Positions 1 to 6,188 are shown, numbered from the stretch's first letter. The stretch is DNA of 6,188 bases from Chloroflexi bacterium RBG_16_72_14 (GCA_001797035.1 MGOE01000141.1:16599-22786), one strand, 5' to 3'. The notes: generated by a model from the letters alone, not told the origin. Translations and numbers: made by a program.

Positions 1-54
1 GGGACCCCGCTCGCCGCGGGAGCTCGGGCCGAACCGCCCGGGTCGAACGACATC

Positions 55-83
55 TTGACGATGTTCGACTGCAGTCGTATGTT
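55..83 (+). promoter_or_regulatory. sigma70-type promoter of the regulator-transporter operon
   Basis: A -35 hexamer TTGACG (55-60, five of six consensus bases) and a -10 hexamer TATGTT (78-83, four of six) are separated by exactly 17 bp, the optimal spacing for a housekeeping sigma factor. Transcription should begin about 6-8 bases after the -10 box, at about 89-92, which coincides with the ATG at 92. It is the only convincing promoter in the window and probably drives all five genes, because the following gaps are 19 and 8 bases and the remaining junctions overlap. The spacer is occupied by a perfect palindrome, so a bound repressor would block polymerase directly. This is inferred from sequence; no start-site data are available. 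Confidence 0.65.
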
Positions 84-90
84 CGACTGC
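61..90 (+). repeat. two exact 12-bp direct repeats over the promoter
   Basis: ATGTTCGACTGC occurs at 61-72 and again at 79-90, with an 18-bp period. The first copy supplies the left half of the palindrome; the second runs from within the -10 box to the last base before G91 and the start codon. The core GTTCGAC also appears inverted as GTCGAAC at 42-48, just upstream of the -35 box and 21 bp (two helical turns) from the copy at 63-69. Three spaced half-sites around one promoter suggest cooperative binding of a dimer or higher oligomer. The 7-base core alone is not specific: it also occurs inside genes at 670, 787, 967 and 1601 as ordinary Phe-Asp codons. Confidence 0.5.
66..77. promoter_or_regulatory. 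perfect 12-bp palindrome, candidate operator
   Basis: CGACTGCAGTCG is identical to its own reverse complement and fills the 3' part of the promoter spacer, ending directly against the -10 box. Winged-helix ArsR-type dimers typically bind inverted repeats overlapping promoters, and the first gene downstream encodes such a DNA-binding domain, so autoregulation is the simplest reading. The base pairs immediately outside (65 and 78) do not match, so the perfect symmetry is 12 bp. It could also be a site for another regulator. Confidence 0.5.
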
Positions 91-91
91 G

Positions 92-1309
92 ATGGCACAA
101 ACGACGATCGGTGACGCCCGCCCCATCGAGCGGTTCGCGGCGCTCGGACATCCGCTCCGCTACCGGATCCTCGCGGCGCTCCTGGAGCAGCCGGGGGGCG
201 GCGCGGAGCTGGCGCGACGCATCGGGCGAGCGCCGGGCACGGTCGGCTACCACCTGGGCGTGCTGGAGCAGGCGGGCCTCGTCCAGGTCATCTCCACGCG
301 TCGCGTGCGGGCGCTGACCGAGCGGATCTACGGCCCGACGATCCTCGCCGAGGAGGTGATGGCCGCCGTCCGGGCACCCGCCGCCGCGCTCGAGGCAGCC
401 GCACCGCCATCCCGGGCCGCCGCGCCGGCGAGCGAGCCTGAGGCCCCGCGCGTCGCCGCCGCAACGGCCGCACCGTTCGTATCGCCCGCTTCGACGCTGA
501 TCACGCCACGCTCGGTGCCCGGCGACGCCTCCCGTATCGAGGTCCCGACCGTCCGCAGACCCGCCATCGAGCTTGCCCCCAGCACCCAGGCAGGCGTGCT
601 GCGGTTCATCCACTACGCCTACATGCCCAACCGGCTCGGCTACTGCGGGCCCGACGAGAACCGCCGCCTGTTCGACCACGGCGTCGCGGGCGAGGCGGAC
701 CGGACCCTGCTCCCGTCGCTCGCCCGGTTCCTGGGTCCGCTGCCGTACCTGCGCGCCATCGCGGCCGGCGCGGGGACGCAGGATCTGTTCGACGAGCGGG
801 TGGTCGAGGCCTACTGGATCGGCAACGACCTGCTCGGCCAGTTCGCCTCCCACGAGCTGTACGCGGCGCTGCGCGAGCGGTTCCGCAGGGAGCTGCCGCC
901 CAAGATCATGGACCTCATCTCCGACAAGGTGCCGGCCGGCGCCCTGCCGCACCACAGCTTCCACGTGTTCGACGTATGGCTGCGGGTCGGCAAGCTGGAC
1001 GGGAACGTGATCTCGACCCTCGATCACTGCCGGATCAGCTGGGGCAAAGTCACCTCGGTCGACGGTCCGACTGTGGGCGTGGAGCGGAGCGCGCTGATCC
1101 TGCACGGGGGCAAGCTGCGGCTCGCCCCGCCCGAGCTCGTGTACACGACGCGGCTGACGGACGGCCGCGGGTTCGTCACCGAGCTCGTCCCGGGCGACAC
1201 GGTGTCGCTCCACTGGGGCTGGGTCTGCGAGCGGCTCTCCGAGCGCCAGGCCAAGGACCTCGAGCGTTACACCGGCCATCACGTCCGGCTGGCCAACCAG
1301 ACGATCTGA
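92..1309 (+). CDS. ArsR-type HTH regulator fused to a DUF6390-like domain
   Basis: A 405-residue protein, predicted to be cytoplasmic, with three parts. Residues about 10-85 form a winged helix-turn-helix: RFAALGHPLRYRIL is the typical first helix of ArsR-like proteins, and APGTVGYHLGVLEQAGLV is the recognition helix. The classic ArsR metal motif ELCVCD is absent. Residues about 92-165 are an Ala/Pro-rich, probably disordered linker. Residues about 168-400 form a separate domain with motifs PNRLGYCGP (178-187), VVEAYWIGN (237-245), PHHSFHVF (286-293), DHCRISWGK (311-319) and SLHWGWVCERL (372-382). Its Cys185, Cys313, Cys379 and several His residues look like candidate ligand positions. From memory this resembles family DUF6390, whose function is unknown and which I associate with [NiFe]-hydrogenase loci; neither point could be verified here. 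I infer a one-component regulator that senses a small molecule or metal and controls the transporter genes behind it. The ATG at 92 has no Shine-Dalgarno site and lies at the predicted transcription start. The reading frame is certain, the role is inferred. Confidence 0.82.
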   Translation: MAQTTIGDARPIERFAALGHPLRYRILAALLEQPGGGAELARRIGRAPGTVGYHLGVLEQAGLVQVISTRRVRALTERIYGPTILAEEVMAAVRAPAAALEAAAPPSRAAAPASEPEAPRVAAATAAPFVSPASTLITPRSVPGDASRIEVPTVRRPAIELAPSTQAGVLRFIHYAYMPNRLGYCGPDENRRLFDHGVAGEADRTLLPSLARFLGPLPYLRAIAAGAGTQDLFDERVVEAYWIGNDLLGQFASHELYAALRERFRRELPPKIMDLISDKVPAGALPHHSFHVFDVWLRVGKLDGNVISTLDHCRISWGKVTSVDGPTVGVERSALILHGGKLRLAPPELVYTTRLTDGRGFVTELVPGDTVSLHWGWVCERLSERQAKDLERYTGHHVRLANQTI

Positions 1310-1318
1310 CCAGGGTCC

Positions 1319-1326
1319 GGAGGAGG
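1319..1326 (+). promoter_or_regulatory. strong Shine-Dalgarno site for the binding-protein gene
   Basis: GGAGGAGG lies in the 19-base gap after the regulator's stop. The first GGAGG (1319-1323) is 5 bases from the GTG at 1329, which supports this GTG as the start; the second AGGAGG (1321-1326) is only 2 bases away. It is the strongest ribosome site in the window and contrasts with the absent site on the regulator. This suits a binding protein, which is usually made in excess over the membrane components. Confidence 0.8.
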
Positions 1327-1328
1327 CG

Positions 1329-3053
1329 GTGGCAAGCACCCAGTTGATTGCCCGCGGGCCCGGCAAGGCGACGCGCCGCCACGCGTCGCTGGTGGCGACG
1401 CTCCTGCTCGTCGCCGCGTGCGGCAGCTCGACCCCCTCCGACGCACCCGCCTCCGGGGGGACCGCGAGCGAAGGCGCGGCCGGCAGCCCGACAGCGACGG
1501 ATCCCGCCGCGACCCGCGGCCCGGTCACCGCCGCCTCGCTGACGATCGCGATCCCGGACGACCCGGGCTCGGCGCTCAACATCTACACGGCCAACCAGCA
1601 GTTCGACCCCCTCATCGACCTCGTGTACGACAAGCTCATGGGCCCCTCGCCGTACGTGGACGAGCCGCAGCCCCTCCTCGCGGAGTCGGTGACGCAGGTC
1701 GACCCGTCCACCTGGGACGTGACGGTGCGGAAGGGTGTCTCCTGGCAGGACGGCCGGCCGTTCACGGCGGACGACGTGAAGTTCACGTACGAGTACTTCC
1801 GCGACGGCATCCCGAACCGGTACACCCACCACACGAACGACGCCCCGGACATCGCCTCGATCGAGGCCACGGGCGACCGGACGCTGCGGTTCCACTGCTC
1901 GTACCCGTGCCCCGAGCTCGGGTCGGTGACCTTCGCCGACCTGCCGATCCTGCCCCGCCACGTCTGGGAGTCGGTCACCGAGCCCGCCAAGTTCACCGGG
2001 CTGCCGATCGGGACCGGGCCCTACCGGCTGACCGAGCACGCCGGCGGCCAGTACCTGCGCTTCGATGCCAACGACGCCTACTTCCTCGGCAAGCCCACCG
2101 TGGATCAGCTGGTGGTGACGATCACCAAGGACCAGGACGCCACGTTCGCCGCCCTGTCGAGCGGGGAGATCGGGATCGCCGCCCGCAACGTGCCCCCGGA
2201 GCTGATCGCCGGCCTCGCCGCGCGTCCGGGGATCCGCGTCGTCTCCACCACCCCGCTGACCTCGGTGATGCTGCGGCTCAACTACGAGCGCCCGCCGTTC
2301 ACGGAGCCGCGGTTCCGCGAGGCACTGTCGCTCGCCATCGACCGGCAGGCCCTCGTGGACACCATCCTCCTCGGCCAGGGACGGCCGGGCACGCAGGGCT
2401 ACCCGCACCCGGACTCGCCCTGGACGAACCCCGACCTCTCGACCCCGTTCGATCCCGGGCGGGCGGCAGCGCTGCTGGACGCGCTCGGCTACACCGACAC
2501 CGACGGTGACGGGATCCGCGAGAACGCCACCGGTGGCCCGATCTCGCTCGACCTGCAGGTGACCGCCAGCGAGCCCGCCCGCATCCGCGCCGCGGAGCTC
2601 CTCGTGGGTCAGTTGAACGCCGTCGGCATTGGCCTGGGGGTGAGGACCGCGGACGCCGGGACGATCCGCTCCCTGTTCGGCTCCCGCGACTTCGACATGT
2701 ACATCGACCAGGGCTTCGCGCACGAGCTGGCCGATCCCGACCAGTTCATCGAGTCCAACCGCAGCGGGCTCGCCTGGAGGGCGGGGCTCGCCTACCCGGA
2801 GTGGGACCGCCTCGTGGCGGCGTGGGAGCAGACGACCGACGTCGAGGCCCGCCGGGCGGCGACCTTCGACCTCGAGGCGTTGTTCAACCGCCAGCCCACG
2901 ATCATCCCGCTCTGGTACCCGAACGAATCGTGGGCGTTCCGCCCCGACGCCTACGACGGCTGGTCGGAGACGCGTGGCTACGGCATCGTCAACAAGTGGT
3001 CGTTCCTGCCGGCGGACGCCCGTGCCGGCCGGATCGCCCGGACCTTCGACTGA
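1329..3053 (+). CDS. ABC transporter substrate-binding lipoprotein, family 5
   Basis: A 574-residue extracytoplasmic receptor for an ABC importer of the peptide/nickel/opine class (SBP_bac_5). The start is GTG behind a strong Shine-Dalgarno site. Residues 1-30 are a lipoprotein signal: basic n-region (R, K, RRH), hydrophobic LVATLLLVAA, and a lipobox VAAC with Cys31 as the lipidated residue. Residues 32-68 are a Ser/Thr/Ala/Pro-rich tether. Family hallmarks follow: KGVSWQDGRPFTADDVKFTY (135-154), LPILPRHVWE (205-214), GTGPYRL (228-234), FREALSLAIDR (329-339) and LLDALGYTDTDGDGIREN (382-399), ending in the usual PLWYPNESW (527-535) region. It heads the transporter cluster, followed 8 bases later by the permease gene. 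Odd points are the cysteine pair HCSYPC (189-194) and a His pair at 167-168, where generic members usually have none. The ligand cannot be read from the sequence: nickel chelates, peptides and opines are all possible. Family certain, substrate unknown. Confidence 0.95.
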   Translation: MASTQLIARGPGKATRRHASLVATLLLVAACGSSTPSDAPASGGTASEGAAGSPTATDPAATRGPVTAASLTIAIPDDPGSALNIYTANQQFDPLIDLVYDKLMGPSPYVDEPQPLLAESVTQVDPSTWDVTVRKGVSWQDGRPFTADDVKFTYEYFRDGIPNRYTHHTNDAPDIASIEATGDRTLRFHCSYPCPELGSVTFADLPILPRHVWESVTEPAKFTGLPIGTGPYRLTEHAGGQYLRFDANDAYFLGKPTVDQLVVTITKDQDATFAALSSGEIGIAARNVPPELIAGLAARPGIRVVSTTPLTSVMLRLNYERPPFTEPRFREALSLAIDRQALVDTILLGQGRPGTQGYPHPDSPWTNPDLSTPFDPGRAAALLDALGYTDTDGDGIRENATGGPISLDLQVTASEPARIRAAELLVGQLNAVGIGLGVRTADAGTIRSLFGSRDFDMYIDQGFAHELADPDQFIESNRSGLAWRAGLAYPEWDRLVAAWEQTTDVEARRAATFDLEALFNRQPTIIPLWYPNESWAFRPDAYDGWSETRGYGIVNKWSFLPADARAGRIARTFD

Positions 3054-3061
3054 GGCTTGAC

Positions 3062-4033
3062 GTGGTCCGTCGCGTCGCCGTGCGACTCGGGCCGTACGTC
3101 CTGGTGCTCTGGGCAGCCCTGACGATCTCGTTCGCGCTGCCGCGGATCGCGCCCGGGGAGCCCCTCGACTACCTGCTGGGCTACGACGCGGGCGTCCTGT
3201 CGGCCGAGGAGCGGTCAGCCGTGCTCGCCCAGTATGGGCTCGACCGCCCCGTCCCGGAGCAGTACGTGGCGTATCTCGCGGGGATCGTCCGGGGCGAGCT
3301 CGGGACGTCCGTGCGCACGGGACGCCCGGTGCGGGAGATGGTCGCCGGACGGCTTGGCTGGACGCTCGCCCTCGCCATCCCGACCCTGGTGCTTGCCCTG
3401 CTCATCGGCGTGCCCCTCGGAGCGCTGGCCGCGTGGCGGCGGCGCCGGCGGACGGGCGTCGCGCTCACGGCGACTGCGCTGCTGCTGACGTCGGTGCCGG
3501 CGTTCTGGCTGGGGCTGATCGGGATCGCGGTGTTCGCGGCCGGCCTCGGCTGGTTCCCGGTCATCGCAGCGCTGCCGCTGACGACGAGCGGGCCGGTCGT
3601 GGTGCTGGAGCTCGCCCGGCGGCTGGCGCTGCCGGTGCTCACGCTCACGGTGGGGATCGCCGGCTGGATGCTGCTCACGTCGCGGGCCGCCGTGGAGGCC
3701 ACGCTGGGCGAGCCGTACCTGCAGCTCGCCCGGGCCAACGGCATCCCCGAGCGGGACATCCTCCGCCGCCACGCGCTGCGGAACGCGCTGCTCCCCGTCA
3801 CGACGAATGCGGGCCTGACGCTGGGCGCGCTCGTCGGCGGCGTCGTGGTCATCGAGACCGTGTTCTCCGTGCCGGGCATCGGCAGCCTGATGTACGCGAG
3901 CGTGCTGGCCCGCGACTACCCCACGCTGCAGGGCGCGTTCCTGGTCACGGTGGCGGCGGTGATCGGGGCGAACCTGCTGGCCGATCTCGCGTACCCGCGC
4001 CTCGACCCCCGGGTCCGCAGGTCCGGGCGATGA
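3062..4033 (+). CDS. ABC transporter permease, DppB/NikB-like
   Basis: A 323-residue inner-membrane protein, usual length for the family, forming half of the translocation channel. The start is taken as GTG 3062 because the protein then begins VVRRVAVRLGPYVLVLW, the standard basic tip plus first membrane helix; GAGG at 3052-3055, overlapping the upstream stop codon, is 6 bases away. Hydrophobic segments are near residues 9-29, 99-122, 134-161, 188-206, 250-268 and 290-310. The large loop between the first two carries APGEP (30-34) and LSAEERSAVLAQYGLDRP (46-63), typical of DppB/NikB. The cytoplasmic coupling (EAA-type) loop is QLARANGIPERDILRRHALR (221-240), followed by NALLPV, where the ATPase docks. 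The ending PGIGSLMYASVLARDYPTLQ (271-290) is also characteristic. It overlaps the next gene by four bases (ATGA), implying translational coupling and paired production of the two permeases. Confidence 0.95.
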   Translation: MVRRVAVRLGPYVLVLWAALTISFALPRIAPGEPLDYLLGYDAGVLSAEERSAVLAQYGLDRPVPEQYVAYLAGIVRGELGTSVRTGRPVREMVAGRLGWTLALAIPTLVLALLIGVPLGALAAWRRRRRTGVALTATALLLTSVPAFWLGLIGIAVFAAGLGWFPVIAALPLTTSGPVVVLELARRLALPVLTLTVGIAGWMLLTSRAAVEATLGEPYLQLARANGIPERDILRRHALRNALLPVTTNAGLTLGALVGGVVVIETVFSVPGIGSLMYASVLARDYPTLQGAFLVTVAAVIGANLLADLAYPRLDPRVRRSGR

Positions 4034-5781
4034 CGGGCCAGCCGGACGTGGTCGCCATGGTGCTGGCGCCGGCGCCCACCCTCGGTCGGCGGACGCGCGG
4101 CGGCGGGCGGCTCGCGGCCGCCGGGGCGGCGACGGTGATCGCGATGTGCCTGCTGGCGCTGGCGGGTCCGGTGCTGGTCGGCGGCGTGCTGACCGACGGG
4201 GCGCCGTTCGGGTCGCCGAGCCTCGCCCACCCGCTGGGCACGGACGACCTCGGGCGGGACATGGTAGGCCTGCTGCTGGTGGGGGGGCGGACGTCGCTCG
4301 CGATCGCGCTGGTCGCCGCGACGATCGCGACGGTGGCGGGTGGCGCCCTGGGGCTCACGGCCGGGCTGCTGGCGGGTCGCGCCGACATGGTGATCGCTCG
4401 CGGCCTCGACATCGTCCTCGCCCTGCCGTTCCTGCCGCTGGTCCTCGTGGTCGGGGCGTTCCTCGGGCCCGGACCGGTGGGCGAGGCGCTGGTGATCGGC
4501 CTCGCGTGGTCGGCGCACACGGGGCGCGTGATCCGCTCGCAGACCCTCGAGGCCCGGAGCCGGCCACACGTCCAGGCGGCGCGGGCGATGGGGGCGCCGA
4601 TGGCCTGGCTCGCGCGCCGCCACCTGCTGCCGATCGTGACGCCGCTGCTCGTGCCGCAGTTCGTCCGGGCCGCCGGCGCGGCGCTGATCGCCGAGGCGTC
4701 GCTCACGTTCCTGGGCCTCGGCGACCCGACGATCCCCAGCTGGGGCGGGACGATCGCGTTCGGGCAGGCGCGCGGCGCGCTGCTGAGCGGGGCGTGGACG
4801 TGGTGGATCGTGCCGCCCGGCCTGTGCATCGCCCTCGTCGTGACCGCGCTCGCGGTGACGGGGTTCGGCCTCGAGGAGCGCGTCCAGCCGAGGATCGCGC
4901 ACTGGACCGATGACGGCCAGGGCCGCTCGCCGACGCCAGCCACCGCATCGATGTCGGAATCGGCGGCGTCACCGGCATCGGCGGCCACGCCCCTCCTTGC
5001 GGTCACCGGCCTGGCCATCGAGTACGCCACGGATCGGGGTCCCGTCCGCGCCGTCAGGCGGGCGGACTTCTCCGTCGGCGAGGGCGAGGTCGTCGGCATC
5101 GTCGGCGACAGCGGCTCGGGCAAGTCGACCCTCGCCATGGCGCTCGTCCGCCTGACGTCGTCGGCGGCCCGGACCACCGCAGGCTCGATCCGGTTCGCCG
5201 ACCGGGACCTGCGCACGCTCGGCGCCGACGAGCTCCGCCGCCTGCGCGGCGACCGCATCGGCCTCGTGCCCCAGAACGCGATGCAGGGCCTCGACCCCGT
5301 GATCGACGTCCAGGCCCAGGTCGTCGAGGTGATCCGGGCCCACCGCACGATCGACGCGAGGGCGGCCGGCGAGCGCGCGAGCGCGATGCTGCGGCGGGTG
5401 GGCATCGACGACGCCCGGCACCACGCGTACCCGCACGAGCTCTCCGGCGGCATGCGCCAGCGCGTCGTGATCGCGATGGCGCTCGTCAACGACCCGGCCC
5501 TGCTCATCGCCGACGAGCCGACGACCGGGCTCGACGTCATCGTCCAGCACGAGATCGCGGACCTGCTCGCGGAATTGCGCGAGGGCACGAGGATGTCGAT
5601 GGTGATCGTGTCCCACGACCTGCCGACGGTGGTGCGGCTCGCGGACCGCATCCTCGTGATGTCCGACGGCGCGATCGTCGAGGCGGGGAGCGTCAACCGC
5701 GTCATCGGGGCGCCGGAGCACCCAGCGACCGCGCGCCTCGTCCGAGCGCTGCCGCGGCTCGCGCCCACAGGGGCCGGCTGA
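4030..5781 (+). CDS. ABC transporter permease-ATPase fusion (DppC/NikC + DppD/NikD)
   Basis: A 583-residue single reading frame joins two components that are usually separate. Residues 1-288 are a DppC/NikC-type permease: membrane segments near 28-50, 88-115, 124-145, 150-165, 200-225 and 257-280, the motif HPLGTDDLGRDM (67-78), and the coupling loop VQAARAMGAPMAWLARRHLL (181-200). Residues about 289-322 are a hydrophilic Ala/Ser-rich linker. Residues about 323-577 are an ATPase with Walker A GDSGSGKST (359-367), Q-loop Gln415, signature LSGGMRQR (471-478), Walker B LLIADEP (491-497) with catalytic Glu496, and switch His529, all intact. The C-terminal extension seen in many oligopeptide-type ATPases is missing; the chain ends about 19 residues after HPATA, as in NikD. 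An internal ATG at 4951 (Met308) could start a free ATPase but has no Shine-Dalgarno site. Such permease/ATP-binding fusions are known in actinobacterial genomes. The start is fixed by ATGA overlap with the upstream permease gene. Confidence 0.92.
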   Translation: MTGQPDVVAMVLAPAPTLGRRTRGGGRLAAAGAATVIAMCLLALAGPVLVGGVLTDGAPFGSPSLAHPLGTDDLGRDMVGLLLVGGRTSLAIALVAATIATVAGGALGLTAGLLAGRADMVIARGLDIVLALPFLPLVLVVGAFLGPGPVGEALVIGLAWSAHTGRVIRSQTLEARSRPHVQAARAMGAPMAWLARRHLLPIVTPLLVPQFVRAAGAALIAEASLTFLGLGDPTIPSWGGTIAFGQARGALLSGAWTWWIVPPGLCIALVVTALAVTGFGLEERVQPRIAHWTDDGQGRSPTPATASMSESAASPASAATPLLAVTGLAIEYATDRGPVRAVRRADFSVGEGEVVGIVGDSGSGKSTLAMALVRLTSSAARTTAGSIRFADRDLRTLGADELRRLRGDRIGLVPQNAMQGLDPVIDVQAQVVEVIRAHRTIDARAAGERASAMLRRVGIDDARHHAYPHELSGGMRQRVVIAMALVNDPALLIADEPTTGLDVIVQHEIADLLAELREGTRMSMVIVSHDLPTVVRLADRILVMSDGAIVEAGSVNRVIGAPEHPATARLVRALPRLAPTGAG

Positions 5782-6188
5782 TGACCGCCCAGCGGATCGT
5801 CGCGCTCGAGCGCGTGTCGCGCACCTACCCGGCGCGCGATGGCCGGGCAGGCGCGGTCCGCGCGGTCGACGCGGTGAACCTCTCGATCCGGTCCGGCGAG
5901 TCCGTCGCATTGGTCGGCCGAAGCGGCGCGGGCAAGAGCACGCTCGCGCGGCTGATCGTCGGCCTGGAGCGCCCGGACGCGGGGACGGTCCGCGTGCTGG
6001 ACCACGACCTCGAGACACTGCGCGGCCGGGAGCGGCGCGCCGTCCTGACGCGGATCGGGGTGGTCTCGGAGGACCCCTACGCGGCGCTCTCGCCCGCCAT
6101 GACGGTGCTCGAGATCGTCACCGAGCCGATGACCATCGCAGGTGTCGCGCCCGCGGACGCCCGGGCGCGCGCGGCCGAGGCGCTCGCC
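5781..6188 (+). CDS. second ABC transporter ATPase, DppF/NikE-like (3' end outside window)
   Basis: The first 136 residues of a nucleotide-binding subunit that should pair with the ATPase half of the upstream fusion to power import. The ATG overlaps the preceding TGA by one base (TGATG), and AGGGG (5769-5773) lies 7 bases upstream, so coupling plus a modest ribosome site explain expression. Walker A GRSGAGKST (46-54) is intact, preceded by the usual VRAVDAVNLSIRSGES. The segment corresponding to the Q-loop reads VVSEDPYAALSPAMTV (94-109), against a typical VFQDPYASLNPRMTV: the glutamine is replaced by Glu97 (GAG at 6069-6071). The signature, Walker B and switch histidine lie beyond the window, so activity and the presence of a C-terminal extension cannot be judged. 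Identity as the second ATPase rests on family motifs and operon order. Confidence 0.92.
   Translation, partial: MTAQRIVALERVSRTYPARDGRAGAVRAVDAVNLSIRSGESVALVGRSGAGKSTLARLIVGLERPDAGTVRVLDHDLETLRGRERRAVLTRIGVVSEDPYAALSPAMTVLEIVTEPMTIAGVAPADARARAAEALA

Noticed and set aside
22..43. GC-rich hairpin (CGGGC / GCCCG, 6-base loop) as a terminator of an upstream gene
   Set aside because: The core stem is only 5 bp with wobble extensions, and no T-run follows on either side; in GC-rich DNA this is weak evidence.
1310..1328. A second promoter between regulator and binding protein
   Set aside because: Only 19 bases separate the genes, filled largely by the ribosome site, and I saw no convincing -35/-10 pair immediately upstream in the regulator's 3' end.
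1176..2723. Long antisense open frame of 515 codons opposite the binding-protein gene
   Set aside because: It is Arg/Gly/Val-rich low-complexity sequence with no recognisable domain, mirroring codon bias of a confirmed gene on the other strand; such frames are expected at this GC content.
2801..3061. Extended N-terminus for the first permease, reading back into the binding-protein gene
   Set aside because: The extra residues are the out-of-frame translation of the binding protein's C-terminus. The GTG at 3062 has a suitably spaced GAGG and gives the normal family start.
4281..4287. Run of seven G residues in the permease half of the fusion, possible slippage or phase-variation site
   Set aside because: The frame is intact and the protein matches the family on both sides (VGGRTSL); seven G in high-GC coding DNA is not enough to argue for programmed variation.
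4910..4953. Possible frameshift separating permease and ATPase (ATGA at 4910-4913)
   Set aside because: Translation from this ATG gives an Arg-rich product without ATPase motifs, and the in-frame reading preserves both domains; separating them would also need a second compensating shift. Treated as a true fusion.
3945..6005. Antisense open frame of 686 codons opposite the permease-ATPase fusion
   Set aside because: The opposite strand encodes intact membrane and ATPase motifs throughout; the antisense product is Arg/Pro/Ser-rich with no family match, so it is a shadow.

Overview
The window is one compact, co-directional operon on the + strand of a high-GC bacterium. Base composition is clearly GC-rich, codons mostly end in G or C, every stop codon seen is TGA, and two of the genes start with GTG. 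That fits Chloroflexota (for example Limnocylindria-like lineages) or Actinomycetota; the sequence alone does not let me choose between them.

Layout: 1-91 is a regulatory region holding a good sigma70-type promoter (TTGACG, 17 bp, TATGTT). A perfect 12-bp palindrome lies in its spacer and two exact 12-bp direct copies overlap it. 92-1309 encodes a 405-residue regulator: an N-terminal ArsR-type winged helix-turn-helix, an Ala/Pro-rich linker, and a C-terminal domain rich in conserved-looking Cys/His/Trp that resembles a family I recall as DUF6390. After 19 bases comes a lipoprotein solute-binding protein of the peptide/nickel type (1329-3053). It is followed by a DppB/NikB-like permease (3062-4033), a DppC/NikC-like permease fused in frame to a DppD/NikD-like ATPase (4030-5781), and the first 136 residues of a second DppF/NikE-like ATPase (from 5781, cut by the window end). 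There is no unexplained non-coding stretch above 100 bases.

Together the genes describe a complete ABC importer: a lipoprotein receptor outside the membrane, two permease domains and two ATPases. Its operon is headed by its own probable regulator, with no separate promoter visible between them. The regulator's start codon sits where transcription should begin, so its message is probably leaderless, while the transporter genes use Shine-Dalgarno sites or overlapping stop/start codons. The substrate is not proven. Order and architecture fit both nickel and peptide uptake; the unusual sensor-like domain fused to the regulator and the NikD-like short ATPase make a metal, perhaps nickel, an attractive but unproven hypothesis.
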